Below are positions 26,701 through 35,978 of a stretch of 64,000 bases of DNA, one piece after another; position 1 is the stretch's first letter; each line of letters opens with the position of its first letter. The position numbers and the translations under genes are program-made. A model generated the notes under the pieces. It saw nothing but the letters and a program-made list of their open reading frames with translations. It searched no databases and was not told the origin of the DNA. The DNA comes from Oscheius dolichura (taxonomy: Eukaryota; Nematoda; Chromadorea; Rhabditida; Rhabditidae), in assembly GCA_932521035.1 (NCBI GenBank), contig OW051492.1:4402001-4466000 (forward strand), given 5' to 3'.

Positions 26701-29548
26701 TGTCCCGGTCAGAACTTCTACAACACGAAATAAGGACACAGTTTAGAGTGGAGTACCTCGTGAAAGCGTCGAACTGTTTCCAGACGTGTTCGATGAGCAC
26801 GTCGTAGAGGGAGATCATCATGTTGGCAAAGACGAAGTTAGCCTTGCCGGCGGGGGTGGTCGGGTTCCACTCGGACAGCTTGTCAATACCTGAACTCTCA
26901 CCACTCTCGATGGATACTGTAGACATACTCAGGTCGTGTACATCCTCGGCTACCGCTTTAGCCACCCACTTGTTGAGGATGGCCGTCGCCTTCTGTACAA
27001 CGTCGTCTCCAGCCTGGGTGGCGGTGGTGGGATCGGCCGTTAGAGCCTCGCAGCACAAAACTTCAAGAGTCTGAGGAAGTGGCTGTCATTGAAAGAAGTC
27101 CTACCTGTGCTAGTTGGGGCAGCGGCTCCCGTAATTGGGCGATATTCTTTGACGTAATGCTCATCTGCTCCGGAGTCCAGGAGGGAACTGAAAGAGTCGG
27201 TGGCCAGAGGTAGAGATTACCTGTGAGGGCGTGGTCGGCCAGGAGATCTAGGCATGGCACCACCAGGGAGGAGCACCTGGTGGTCGCCTCGGTTATCCCT
27301 TCGTAGAGAATGGTCTTCGTGGTGGCCGGCTGGGTGAGGCATCTCTTCAGGATCCCGATTATCTCAAGGGCCACGGCGTCGTCCACCGAAGGCTTGACTC
27401 CCATTGTCTCCAGCGACTAAAAACATTGTAATCAGACTAAACTAATGTGGTACCTGGGTGCTGAAGCTGGCGAAGGATTGGGAAAAGTTGTTGGAGCTGT
27501 CGGCTCGGAGACACTTCTTACGACTGACACTGCGGAGGAGGAGGATGAGGATGGGGATGGCGCTGCCGACCGAGGCCTCGTTCAGTAGCTCGTTCTTCAG
27601 ATTTCGGAAGAGACTCTCCCTCAGCTGAGAACGTTGGTTGATGACTGGCAGAAGGCACCGGATGAGGGAGACGCCGACGTCCCGACGCATTTTGCACACG
27701 TAGTCGAATAGCCCGTCGAGTAGCTTCGAGTTGTTCAAGACATCGATGGCACACGTCTTGACAATTTCTACGAGAACATCTGAATGGCTACCGTACTTCT
27801 TGACCATTTTAAACAGTTACCTATGAGAATGAGAGCGGATCCGTTGTTACCCGAGCTGGCGATGGCATGGACGATGGCTTCGAGTTGTGTGGGGATAACG
27901 GTTCTCTTGGCCATCAGCGTCTCCATCACGATCTTCTTAGCGAATATCCATATGGACCCGTCATCCACCACCCTCCCGTCGACAATTATCACTTCTCTGG
28001 ACGGTCCTCCCTCCAGGAGAGAATACCCCAGGAAGAGAAGCGGCTGTCCAAAGAGATCCCAGCAGTCCTCCGTCTCTCCGATGAGTTCCACCAGTTGGGC
28101 CGTCTGCTGTCGCACGGCTTCGGCAGTCCGGCCAACTTCCGTCTTCTTCAGCCATCCAAAATTCTCAATCTCCTCGTCAAATTTCCATAATTTATAGAAA
28201 CTTTTCTTGCTCTCCTGGATCATTTGAACCTGAACTTGGTAGTGTAGACCTGTGGATCAAACCGACTCTGTATCGCTCGATGTTACACATTGATATCAGA
28301 GTCAGAAACCCGAAGTGGCTCGTGAGGATGGCTCCCCGTTGTTGCTGAATCCAAATAATTAGAGAGATGGAGACTCGTCCTTACTTTAAACAGAGTGGTA
28401 AATGTCTTTCCCAGAGCCGGAGAGTCTTCGAGAAGTTGTCGAAGTAGGGGAAACAGGCTGAGGAGTCCCCTAGACAGTGTCTCCTCGTCCATCCAGGTAG
28501 AATTCAACGCGAGGAAAATTCTTTGAGTCCTAGAATAAGTCCCTCTATAAGAAAAGAATGGCTCTCCTACAATTTGGCGTCCACATGTTCCAGGGCACAA
28601 ATGGCTTTCCAGCTGGACTCGACCCTTTTGGAGAGATCGGCGATCTCGTCCAGGACAGTCTCCGTAACGTACTTTTCCACTACTGGCATCATCTCCAGGT
28701 CTCTGTAACTACCGTGTCCTCTCAATTCATGTACTCACTTGGCTATACTGATAATGTGTCGGAAATTTTCCATACTCTGGGCGTTGGACAAGAGTTCTCC
28801 TATGAGAGCCGTCACGAATTCTTTTCCACTTTTTAGCTCACTGTCCTTCTTCATCTAAACTTCTTGGTATAGCGATACAAACGCAAGTTCACCTTTTCCA
28901 TAGAAGATATGTGGGATAGAAGAAGGTGGAAACAGTCTCTCCATCGTTTCAAAAAGGGTTGGGACTGTTGGAAACGTTCCTTCACGGCGTCTACCAAGGA
29001 GAGGAGGCCGTCCTCTGAGATTACGGGTATCTAAAGGTGGATTACTAGAGGACGAGAGGAGAGCGACTTCGACGCAGAGGAGATTGTATACGGGAACAAA
29101 GTTGTGAACAGAAAGGGGCTTGGTCTCCAGTTCTTCGAGGACGACGCGAAGGGCGACTACCCTGTGGACTTCCTGGTTCGCTTCCACGAATTTCAACAAA
29201 TCCAGCCTAGAAAACATGAATTGAAGAAGAATGAGCAGGTACCAAGCAAAGATGAACTGGTAGAAGTAGTCACCTCCCCTGTTCGAGGCGAACTTGAACA
29301 GTTTCGACCGACGTCTGTCCTCCATCAGCTGGGAGTAGTACTTTTTGGCAAAGTTCACGACACCGGCATCAATCCGCGCCGTATCCTCCGAGGCCTGTAA
29401 CCGCTAGAAGTGGAGGATTGGATGACCGGCTTACGATTCTGCTCCATTTGACAAACTGGTCGATGACGGACTCGACCGTCAATTTGGCCCTCTGCGATCC
29501 TTGGGTGAGGTTATTCTGGGTGAGGTGAGACGGTCGTGAGTGGTCCAT
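23745..29548 (-). CDS. FANCI: Fanconi anaemia group I protein
   Basis: FANCI pairs with FANCD2 as a DNA clamp in interstrand crosslink repair. Recognised by several blocks against vertebrate FANCI: LEIIGILKRCLTQPATTKTI followed by LYEGI (vertebrate LEIMDSLRRCLSQ...LYEGF), MMISLYDVLIEHVWKQFDAF, CWDLFGQPLLFLGYSLLE, and the end NSIGIRDFRIDMRVLEER followed by an acidic tail with KRRR. A serine-rich segment FSQSFASFSTQ matches the S/T-Q phosphorylation cluster; the residue aligned with the monoubiquitinated Lys appears to be Arg (LLLRSVSRKK). Start ATG 29546-29548 (MDHSRPSHLTQNN), two bases after an acceptor; stop TGA 23745-23747. More than 20 exons. The intron 25582-26483 contains a phospholipase gene on the other strand. 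Only 144 nt downstream of BRD7/9. The N-terminal 200 residues are the least certain part. Confidence 0.88.
25582..25605. promoter_or_regulatory. Shared splice-acceptor element on both strands
   Basis: A 24-nt near-palindrome starting ctgaaaa and ending aaattcag. On the minus strand it supplies the polypyrimidine/AG acceptor for the FANCI exon ending at 25581. On the plus strand it supplies an AG acceptor 21 nt before the phospholipase ATG, suitable for leader trans-splicing. Confidence 0.5.
25627..26448 (+). CDS. Secreted/membrane-anchored phospholipase A2-like protein nested in FANCI
   Basis: Signal peptide MRFLLLLLAAAHWASA; exon 1 ends at 25724 and a 39-nt intron leads to exon 2 (25764-26448). 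The catalytic-type motif FNHCCVVHDECYTHRLGR contains the His-Asp pair and disulfide cysteines of phospholipases A2, followed by CDDKFCACGG and more Cys-rich sequence (ALMYNYCSNGTGTC, GELCTCVQM). The classical calcium-binding loop (YGCYCGxGG) is not visible before the active site; the region reads WQCGNDDWSRR, as in divergent nematode members. A C-terminal hydrophobic span (NIVAVLLAVVVAVICAL) followed by basic residues suggests membrane anchoring. Catalytic activity is therefore likely but unproved. It fills almost the whole 902-nt FANCI intron, in opposite orientation. Confidence 0.85.
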
Positions 29549-29692
29549 ACCTGGGAAGGGGTTACGGTAAGAGGCACACGGCAAAATAACTAAGGAATGG
29601 TTAGAACAGACACCACCACGACAGAAAAGGAAAGAGGATGGCGAGATGAGATTTATTATGAGATGACGGAGAATATGCACAAGGGCGCGTAT

Positions 29693-31819
29693 CTACATGA
29701 AGAACTCGTCGAGGATGTCCTGGTCCACGTCCTGCTCCAGGCCGATGGCATCCTGGATGGCCCGTTGGGAGACCACCTGCCCCGGTTGGGTGTGAGTGCC
29801 CAGCTGAATTTAAGTATTTACAAGAAAATTTAAAAGGAAACGAACGTGGGAGACGAGTTGCTGCTGAATGTTGACCGCCAGTTGGCCCTCGACGGCAGTC
29901 GGAGGAGCGGCTTTTGTTATGGTCAGGGGAGGCTTGGAGGACAGTCGCTGGCGTTGGAGATTGGCCAGGTCCATCACCGCCCGTCCCGTATTGTTCAACT
30001 CGCTCTGGAGATCGACATGTTTAGGGGCATTCACGGCCCGTCGGATGTCCTTCACAAAGGAGACATCAATTCCGAGATTGTTTAGACTCTCCATCTCACT
30101 GAGCAGGTCTTCGAACGTTTCTTCTTTCTGTAACCGAAGAGTGTGGATAAAAGAAACGGGCAGACCTCGGTCTTCTTCTCCAGGACCTTCATCGCCCGTT
30201 CGTGTTCCCCGTCGGTCATTGTACACAGCAGATCGTCCACCGCCTTTATAAAGACATCAGAACAGTCAGAGACCATGTTCCTCATGGAGAACACCTCCGA
30301 CGCGGTGGACCTGTCCCCGTATGTTCTAAAGAGTGGTTAGAGTTCTCCCAACTTGGCCCTACCTTAACAGGAGATCGGTGTCTTTCTTGGTCAGCGTGGC
30401 CCAGGTAGAGTCGTACTGCGGGGCGAAGGAGCTGTATGGCCCGTAGTTGAGGTAGTTGACCATGTTGACGTTGGCCAGACTGAACACGCTCAGTCTGCAG
30501 AGAATGTTGTCATCGCAATGCCTTCTCCTCAACCTACCGCTGTTCTCCGATCGACAACAGCCCGGGGTTTCCTTCCTCCAGCGGCCCAACAATATCCAGT
30601 AGTCTGATGTTCTTCTTCTCTGTCTCCCCGAGCACATTCAGTACCGTTGCCCCGTCCTAGAACATTCGTTTATCAGGCAATATAAGGAGGAGGATACCTT
30701 ATTGTCGATGAAGGCAATCTTTGCCGGTTTCCTGGTAGAGAGTCGTCCTCGGATGGCGGGATCGGCCGACTGGAGGCAGTCATCCGGGGTCATGTTGTCC
30801 ACCACGGCCAGACGACGCTTGTTCTCCATTTTAGGGGTCATCGGGAAACTCGGAGTCAGACCGGCCTTCTCCAGGGGAACCTAGAAGAGGAGGTTGGGAC
30901 ATAGGAGGATACGAACCTGGTTGGCAAAAGGGAGGGAATGGAAAATGAAGCGGAGGTACTGCTCGGAGAAGTAATATCTGGTGATCTGGGCGAGGCGGGT
31001 GGCTGCCAGGTGATAGACCTGAAGAGGAGGATGGCCGGTAGGGGCAGAGGACAGACCGTGTTGGGGTTGTTGTAGGTGAGGGCGTTGGAGACTATGAGCT
31101 CGGCGTCGACCTTCATCTGGGGGATGGTTTCATAGGCATCGTCTTCGATCTTCTGCCGCATCTGGGAAAAGTCCATGGGCTTGGTGATAATGTTGTGGTA
31201 GTCGGGGGCCATCGACAGCGTCACCGGGAAGGCGAAGAATTCCTCGGGGTCTTTGGCCTGAATCTTCCGGAGCAGATGGTCACACATCAGCTGGAGGGGC
31301 GAGTATTTCGACACGCTGGGGATCTTGACCGCGGGTTCCGGGGTGGGGACGGGCGACGGCTCCTTCTTCTCCTTGGTGTCGTGGTCCGACTCCGGCATTT
31401 CCTTGCCGCCCTTCTCCGTCTTCTTCCTCTCCTCTGCCCGTTTCTTCCTGGCCACCGAGTCTGTTAGATGCTTTGTCGGCCTCTTCTTCTGAAGATACAC
31501 GTAAAACATCAAAATAAGTCTCACCTTCTTCTTTGGCTTGGCCATTTCCTCGTCGTCCTCCGAGTTTATGTCTTGTTCATCGCTGTCTTCCTCGTTTTTG
31601 TGGCTCTCACCATCCGAGTCGTCGTTATTTCTCCTTTTATGTGATTTAGACTGCACCCGAGCGGAGGGTGTTCCTGAATAAAGTAACATAAAACCATAAA
31701 GAAGAATACTCACTCATGACAGTTTTCGGAGTAGTCGCCGAGGCTCGCCTCCCCGTGGCCGACGGAGGGGCGCCCACCATCGAACGCCGTTCCGGATAGA
31801 CTTCCTCCTCGTCGCTCAT
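29693..31819 (-). CDS. BRD9: Bromodomain protein BRD7/BRD9
   Basis: Subunit of SWI/SNF chromatin remodellers (ncBAF or PBAF) that reads acetyl-lysine. ATG 31817-31819 (MSDEEEVYPERRSM) one base after tttcag. Acidic and Lys-rich N-terminus, then the bromodomain at about 120-230 (LQLMCDHLLRKIQAKDPEEF, YHNIITKPMDFSQMRQKI, ALTYNNPNTVYH) with the acetyl-lysine-binding Asn. The DUF3512 region typical of BRD7/9 follows (YNNPNTVYH...TRYYFSEQYLRFIFHSL, GLLSIGEQRLSVF, NYLNYGPYSSFAPQYDSTWA, AVDDLLCTMTDGEHERA). The end QDVDQDILDEFFM stops at 29693-29695. Eight or more exons, 40-60-nt introns. The 144-nt gap to the FANCI start suggests co-transcription. BRD7 and BRD9 cannot be separated by eye. Confidence 0.9.
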
Positions 31820-32783
31820 CCTGAAACGAAGGCGGGATTACGAGGAAAGCGAAGCGTCGTAGAAATATTATCAGAAGAAAAAGAAAGGGGAATGCTTTAC
31901 GGGACAGATGGAAAGCGACGAGGTGGACGGGTGTGGAGGAAAGGGAGCATTGACGGCCAGGAACGGCATTGTCAGGAAGACTGGTCACTCTATTTTTATT
32001 CCTTACGGACTCTTTTGATACAAGTTCTAAATATCAGATACGGTAGAAATATGAAAAAATGTATTTCATAAGTCATTTGAACAGTCTGCGTCTCCGGAGG
32101 CGAGACGCGATGGAGCACATTTACCAGAAGTCCGGGTGGATACACGATGAATTATCAAATAGAGGCAGAAATTCGAGAATGAGATACAAGAGAAAAGAGA
32201 AAACAATAAAAGTAAGTATATTTATAGCCTAGCGACTAGGTTGACCCAGTTATGCTCACGGGCAAGAGCCTAGGCTCGCGTTCCAGTCTTACCCCGCGCC
32301 TACGCCGACGCCGGCGTGGGTCTAGGCTCCGCGTTAGAATATCCTCGTGCCGCTGGTTTTAGTCGAAATCCCCGGCTTTGACAAAACTAAAAGCGAAACC
32401 ATTTTTGACCATTGGCTGACCGAAGCAGGCCGCTTATAAGAAAAGGCTTAACTTTGGTAAAGTGCTGTCGATTCCTCACTGACGCGCCAGAACTTAGCAA
32501 AAAATAAACCGCCAATACGTCAAGAAACGCCATCGAATGACCCTAGTCTCATCTCGCTAGCTCAAAAAACGTTGTGCCATTTTTCGAAACTTTGAGGCTC
32601 CATTCCTCCTCACGCCTTCACTCCCAAATTTTTTAAGATAGCAAACGATGGCCAGCAAAAATTATCGGTTCGAATGAGCTTACTCTCGACTCCCGAGCTC
32701 AAAAAAACGTACTGTTACATAAGGCACTTTTTTATTTAAAAAAAGTAGATTCAAATGACTATGTCTTGGCCGCCGTCGTCCGC
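31820..32783. other. Noncoding stretch with palindromic GC-rich core
   Basis: No coherent gene. Between 32228 and 32340 are perfect short palindromes (GAGCCTAGGCTC, ACGCCGGCGT) and a repeated CTAGGCTC(C)GCGTT. Around 32558 and 32695 a second motif AGCTCAAAAAA(A)CGT is repeated. Possibly an old mobile element or a structured RNA. The strand and nature are undetermined. Confidence 0.45.
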
Positions 32784-33183
32784 CTAGCTGGCCTTCACCG
32801 TCTGCCCGCTCAGCTGAGTAGCTAAAGAGGCATACCCCTGCCCATACCCTATCCCACCTTGAGTAGTCAGGGTCTCGGCCTGTGTCTCGTCCGTCTTAAG
32901 AGTCGTCCTCTCCTCCGTCCCCCTGACCCGCCTTTCCGGGAAGCAGCGGTCGCTGTTGATCCCAAAATAGGTGTCGGCCTCTTCGTTGTCCGGGTTCTGG
33001 GAGGAGTGGATTAGTCTGGAAAGGGAGGAGGGCCACCTCGAACTCGGGAATGTGGCCCGGCTTGTACTTGGTCAGCCGCTTGTTCCCTCTGCACAGGGCG
33101 GAGACCGAGAAGAGGAGCAGGCAATGGGATATCTGGGAAGGGGATGGGTGGACCGAGAGAAGGCGGCCTACCACCAACCACAT
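32784..33183 (-). CDS. Small secreted protein, unrecognised
   Basis: ATG at 33181-33183. A 39-nt and a 40-nt intron are removed to give a hydrophobic N-terminus (MWLVISHCLLLFSVSALC), a basic stretch (RGNKRLTKYKPGHIPEFE), NPDNEEADTYFGINSDRCF, PERRVRGTEERTTLK, and a Gly/Tyr/Thr-rich end (GGIGYGQGYASLATQ), stop TAG 32784-32786. About 108 residues. A signal peptide is clear and dibasic sites (KR, RR) are present, but no known peptide motif or Gly amidation donor before a dibasic site is seen, so a neuropeptide role is not claimed. It lies 170 nt downstream of flp-33 on the same strand. GC-rich codons. Confidence 0.6.
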
Positions 33184-33353
33184 TCTACCGGGGACAAGGG
33201 GGATTTCGGGGGATTACTGTCACCTAACCCCGGAAAACAAGAAGATTGGCCAAGATGGGCCCGGAGTATGGCAGAATGCCCCTGTGAAAGTGAAAAGCCT
33301 GTTGTTAACAGAATATTTATTGGTCTGTATCACTCGGGACAGTCTCCTCCTCG

Positions 33354-33657
33354 TTAGCCGAATCTGAACTTATCCGGTCGCCTTCGTCTCCCTCGGTCCT
33401 TACCTCGGTTTCTGGATATTGTCAAGGGCTCGCATGAACGTCAAGTCGTCGAAGTCGGCCGCCGGGGCGCGTCTCTCCTTGGGCATGAGTCGTCTGGGGA
33501 GGATGGTTTGGAGGGGGAGGAGGGGACGGGCTTACTTGACATACTCTGACTCGGGATAGGGTCGGGACAGCTGCTGGTAGTAGCGGGGGTCGTCGAAGGA
33601 GGCCAAGGAGGAGCACACGGCGGAGAGGAGGAGGGCGAGCACGACGTAGATATGCAT
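33354..33657 (-). CDS. flp-33: FLP-33-type neuropeptide precursor
   Basis: Three exons. Signal peptide MHIYVVLALLLSAVCSSLA, a spacer ending EYVKRLMPKERR (dibasic cleavage), then a single peptide beginning APAADFDDL and ending DNIQKPRFG directly before TAA 33354-33356. The Gly is an amide donor, giving a peptide ending KPRFamide. The pattern (Ala-Pro start, Gly/Asp-Phe-Asp/Glu-Asp core, IQKPRFG end) matches C. elegans FLP-33 closely, one of the long single-copy FMRFamide-like peptides. Introns are 43 and about 40 nt. This gene is the best nematode marker in the window. Confidence 0.9.
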
Positions 33658-34423
33658 CTGAACAGAATAGCTGGACGAGGCGGGCACAAGGCGATATTGC
33701 AATTAGCCTGTCAGCTGGGGATTACTGTAGGCAGCAATTGTTTCCGGGGCTGACAACTGGAAGGAAAGCGGCCCACGTTGCCTTCGGGGATTGACACGGG
33801 GAGGACAGGCAGAATGGGCACAGGTGAGGAGAAGAAAGCCGGGGGAGACGACTAATGACCAGAAGAAGGCAGAATTCAATTCCTCACTCTCCGGGCGTGT
33901 TCAATGTAATTTGGAGCCACAATGGTCTTCGCCTTTGATGATTGACACCACTTCCCGGAGACAAAGACTCGAAGAAGTCTCTGAAATAGTGAAATTCCGC
34001 CTGATATCTTCCTATGCTTGCCCTTCTTTGCAAAATAACGACACCTCTTGGTCAGTCTTCAAACAAGCTCCGCTTTTTGAAAAGCACATTCTACCCGGCA
34101 AATGACGCGGTCTTGCCGCGAACTATTTTCGTCTTTTCCTATTCCCGCTTTTACGAATTTCGATTTTTCTTTTATTTTTAGCGTTCAGTTCTTGAGATAT
34201 TGCTGCTTGTGAATTGTTGCTTGTGATTATCCTTTGCCTTTTTACATTTGCATCGAATAACGACCTGAAAGAAATTCCCCATTTGCTTATATTGTGCAAT
34301 ATATCGAAACATCCATAAGTCGCGCCTTTTATATATGTGCCTCCATAAACGGTTCAGTTATGTCAACCCCTTCTTTTCCTGATTGTCTGAATATTTCTGA
34401 TCAGTTTAATCTGTTTTTTTAGG
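33658..34423. other. Intergenic region between flp-33 and La
   Basis: 766 nt between divergent genes, presumably holding both promoters. GC-rich on the flp-33 side and AT-rich from about 34.1 kb. No gene recognised. Confidence 0.45.
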
Positions 34424-35863
34424 ATGACTACAAACGAAAACGATTCAATCGAGTCTGCAGTTGTAAATCAACTGGAATATTATTTCGGTAATATAAACCT
34501 CCCACGTGACAAGTTTCTGCAAGAGAAAATGAAGGAAGATAGTGGTTGTAAGTTCTATTCACAAATTTGATAGCCTAAACCTTTTTCAGGGATCCCAATC
34601 GAGACATTGCTTACTTTTAATAGACTTGCTAACTTGACTAAAAACGAAGAAATTATTGCTAATGCAGTCAAGGTAAATTGTTCCTCTAGATTTTAAAAAA
34701 AAATTAAATTCCTACAGCAAGCAGAATCTGATATCATTTCCGTGTCCGAATGTGGAAAGAAAATTCGCCGCAACGTAGGGAATCCTCTCCCCGAAAATTC
34801 TTTGGAATATTGGCAAAAACTGAAACATCAAACAGTTTACATGGTAATCTTAACAAAACATGGCTAGCCATTTCATTTAGAAAGGATTCACACCTGAAAC
34901 TACGCTTGATCAGGTCATGGAATATGCTAAAAAGTATGGCAATGTTGAAAATGTCCTTCTGAGAAAAACAAAAGTGGACCGTCAGTTCAAGGTGGGTTAT
35001 TATTGATTGTTTCTTAATTCTCCATTATCCCCATTATTTATTGTTTCTTAATTTTCAGGGCTCTGTCTTTGTTACTTACAAAACGCGTGAAGAAGCGGAA
35101 GCCGCTCAGAAAAGTGAAGATAAATTTGGTGACATTGACTTAGTAAAAATGATGCAAGATGATTATTGGGTGGCTAAAAATAAGGAAACTAAGGTAACAT
35201 GGCATCTTTTAGCATACCTTTCTATTTCAGGAAAAACGTGCTGCCGAGAAAATGGCTAAAGCCGCTAAAAAGGCTGAAGAAATAACTGAAAAACAAAATG
35301 CACAGAAGCAAGTCACGTTTACTAAAGGTCTCATTCTTGCCGTTGACGGATTTCCGGAATCAGCAACTGTTGATGAAATTAAAACATTCTTCAAGGAATT
35401 CGGCAATGTCGGCTTTGTTATCCATGAGGCTGACACTACTACCGCTCAAATTAGGTTAGTAACATATTAGTAAATGTTGAAGTATAATTATTAGGTTTTC
35501 TGGTGATGAAGATGGTGCCAAGACTGCTTGGGATAAAGCCATCGAGGCTGGAACAGACGGCAAAGTTATCTTCCAAGAAAAGGAGCTGTCTGGAAAGGTC
35601 CTCGAAGGTGAAGAGGAAACATCATATTGGAATGCATTTAACGAAAGTAAACAGAGTAAGGCTGCAAGAGGCCGTGGCAGGTTAGCTTTCATTTAACAAC
35701 TAGACAGGAAGGAATGTTCAGAGGTCGCGGTGGTCGGGGAGGACGAGGCGGTCGTGGTGGTCGAGGAGGCCGTGGTAAATGGGGGAACAAACGTGGAGCA
35801 GGGGATGGTGACGATGCTCCGAAACCAAAGAAGACTGTTTTTGCCGATGACGACGATGAATAG
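34424..35863 (+). CDS. SSB: La autoantigen homologue
   Basis: Binds the 3' UUU-OH of nascent RNA polymerase III transcripts and protects and folds tRNA precursors. ATG two bases after ttttttag. La motif at residues about 12-95 (VVNQLEYYFGNINLPRDKFL, WIPIETLLTFNRLANL), RRM1 (VYMKGFTPETTLDQVMEYAK, KGSVFVTYKTREEAEAAQ), a Lys-rich helix, a second RRM-like domain (LILAVDGFPESATVDEIKTF, WDKAIEAGTDGKVIF), then an RGG tail (GGRGGRGGRGGRGKWGNK) and a basic/acidic end KPKKTVFADDDDE, TAG 35861-35863. Reaching the RGG frame requires an apparent 23-nt intron (35681-35703). An AATAAA lies about 90 nt after the stop. Convergent with TOPBP1, 115 nt away. Confidence 0.93.
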
Positions 35864-35978
35864 GTTGGAAAGGTTCCTGGTCTTCTGTAACTGGTCTCGT
35901 CATTTTGCTGTTCTGTTACATTGTTATTTCATTGTTAACTAATTACAAATAATAAAGATACGATAAATACAAGTTTAT

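Noticed and set aside
32640-32720. A tRNA-like GGTTCGAAT box
   Set aside because: No matching acceptor stem, A box or anticodon arm could be built around it.
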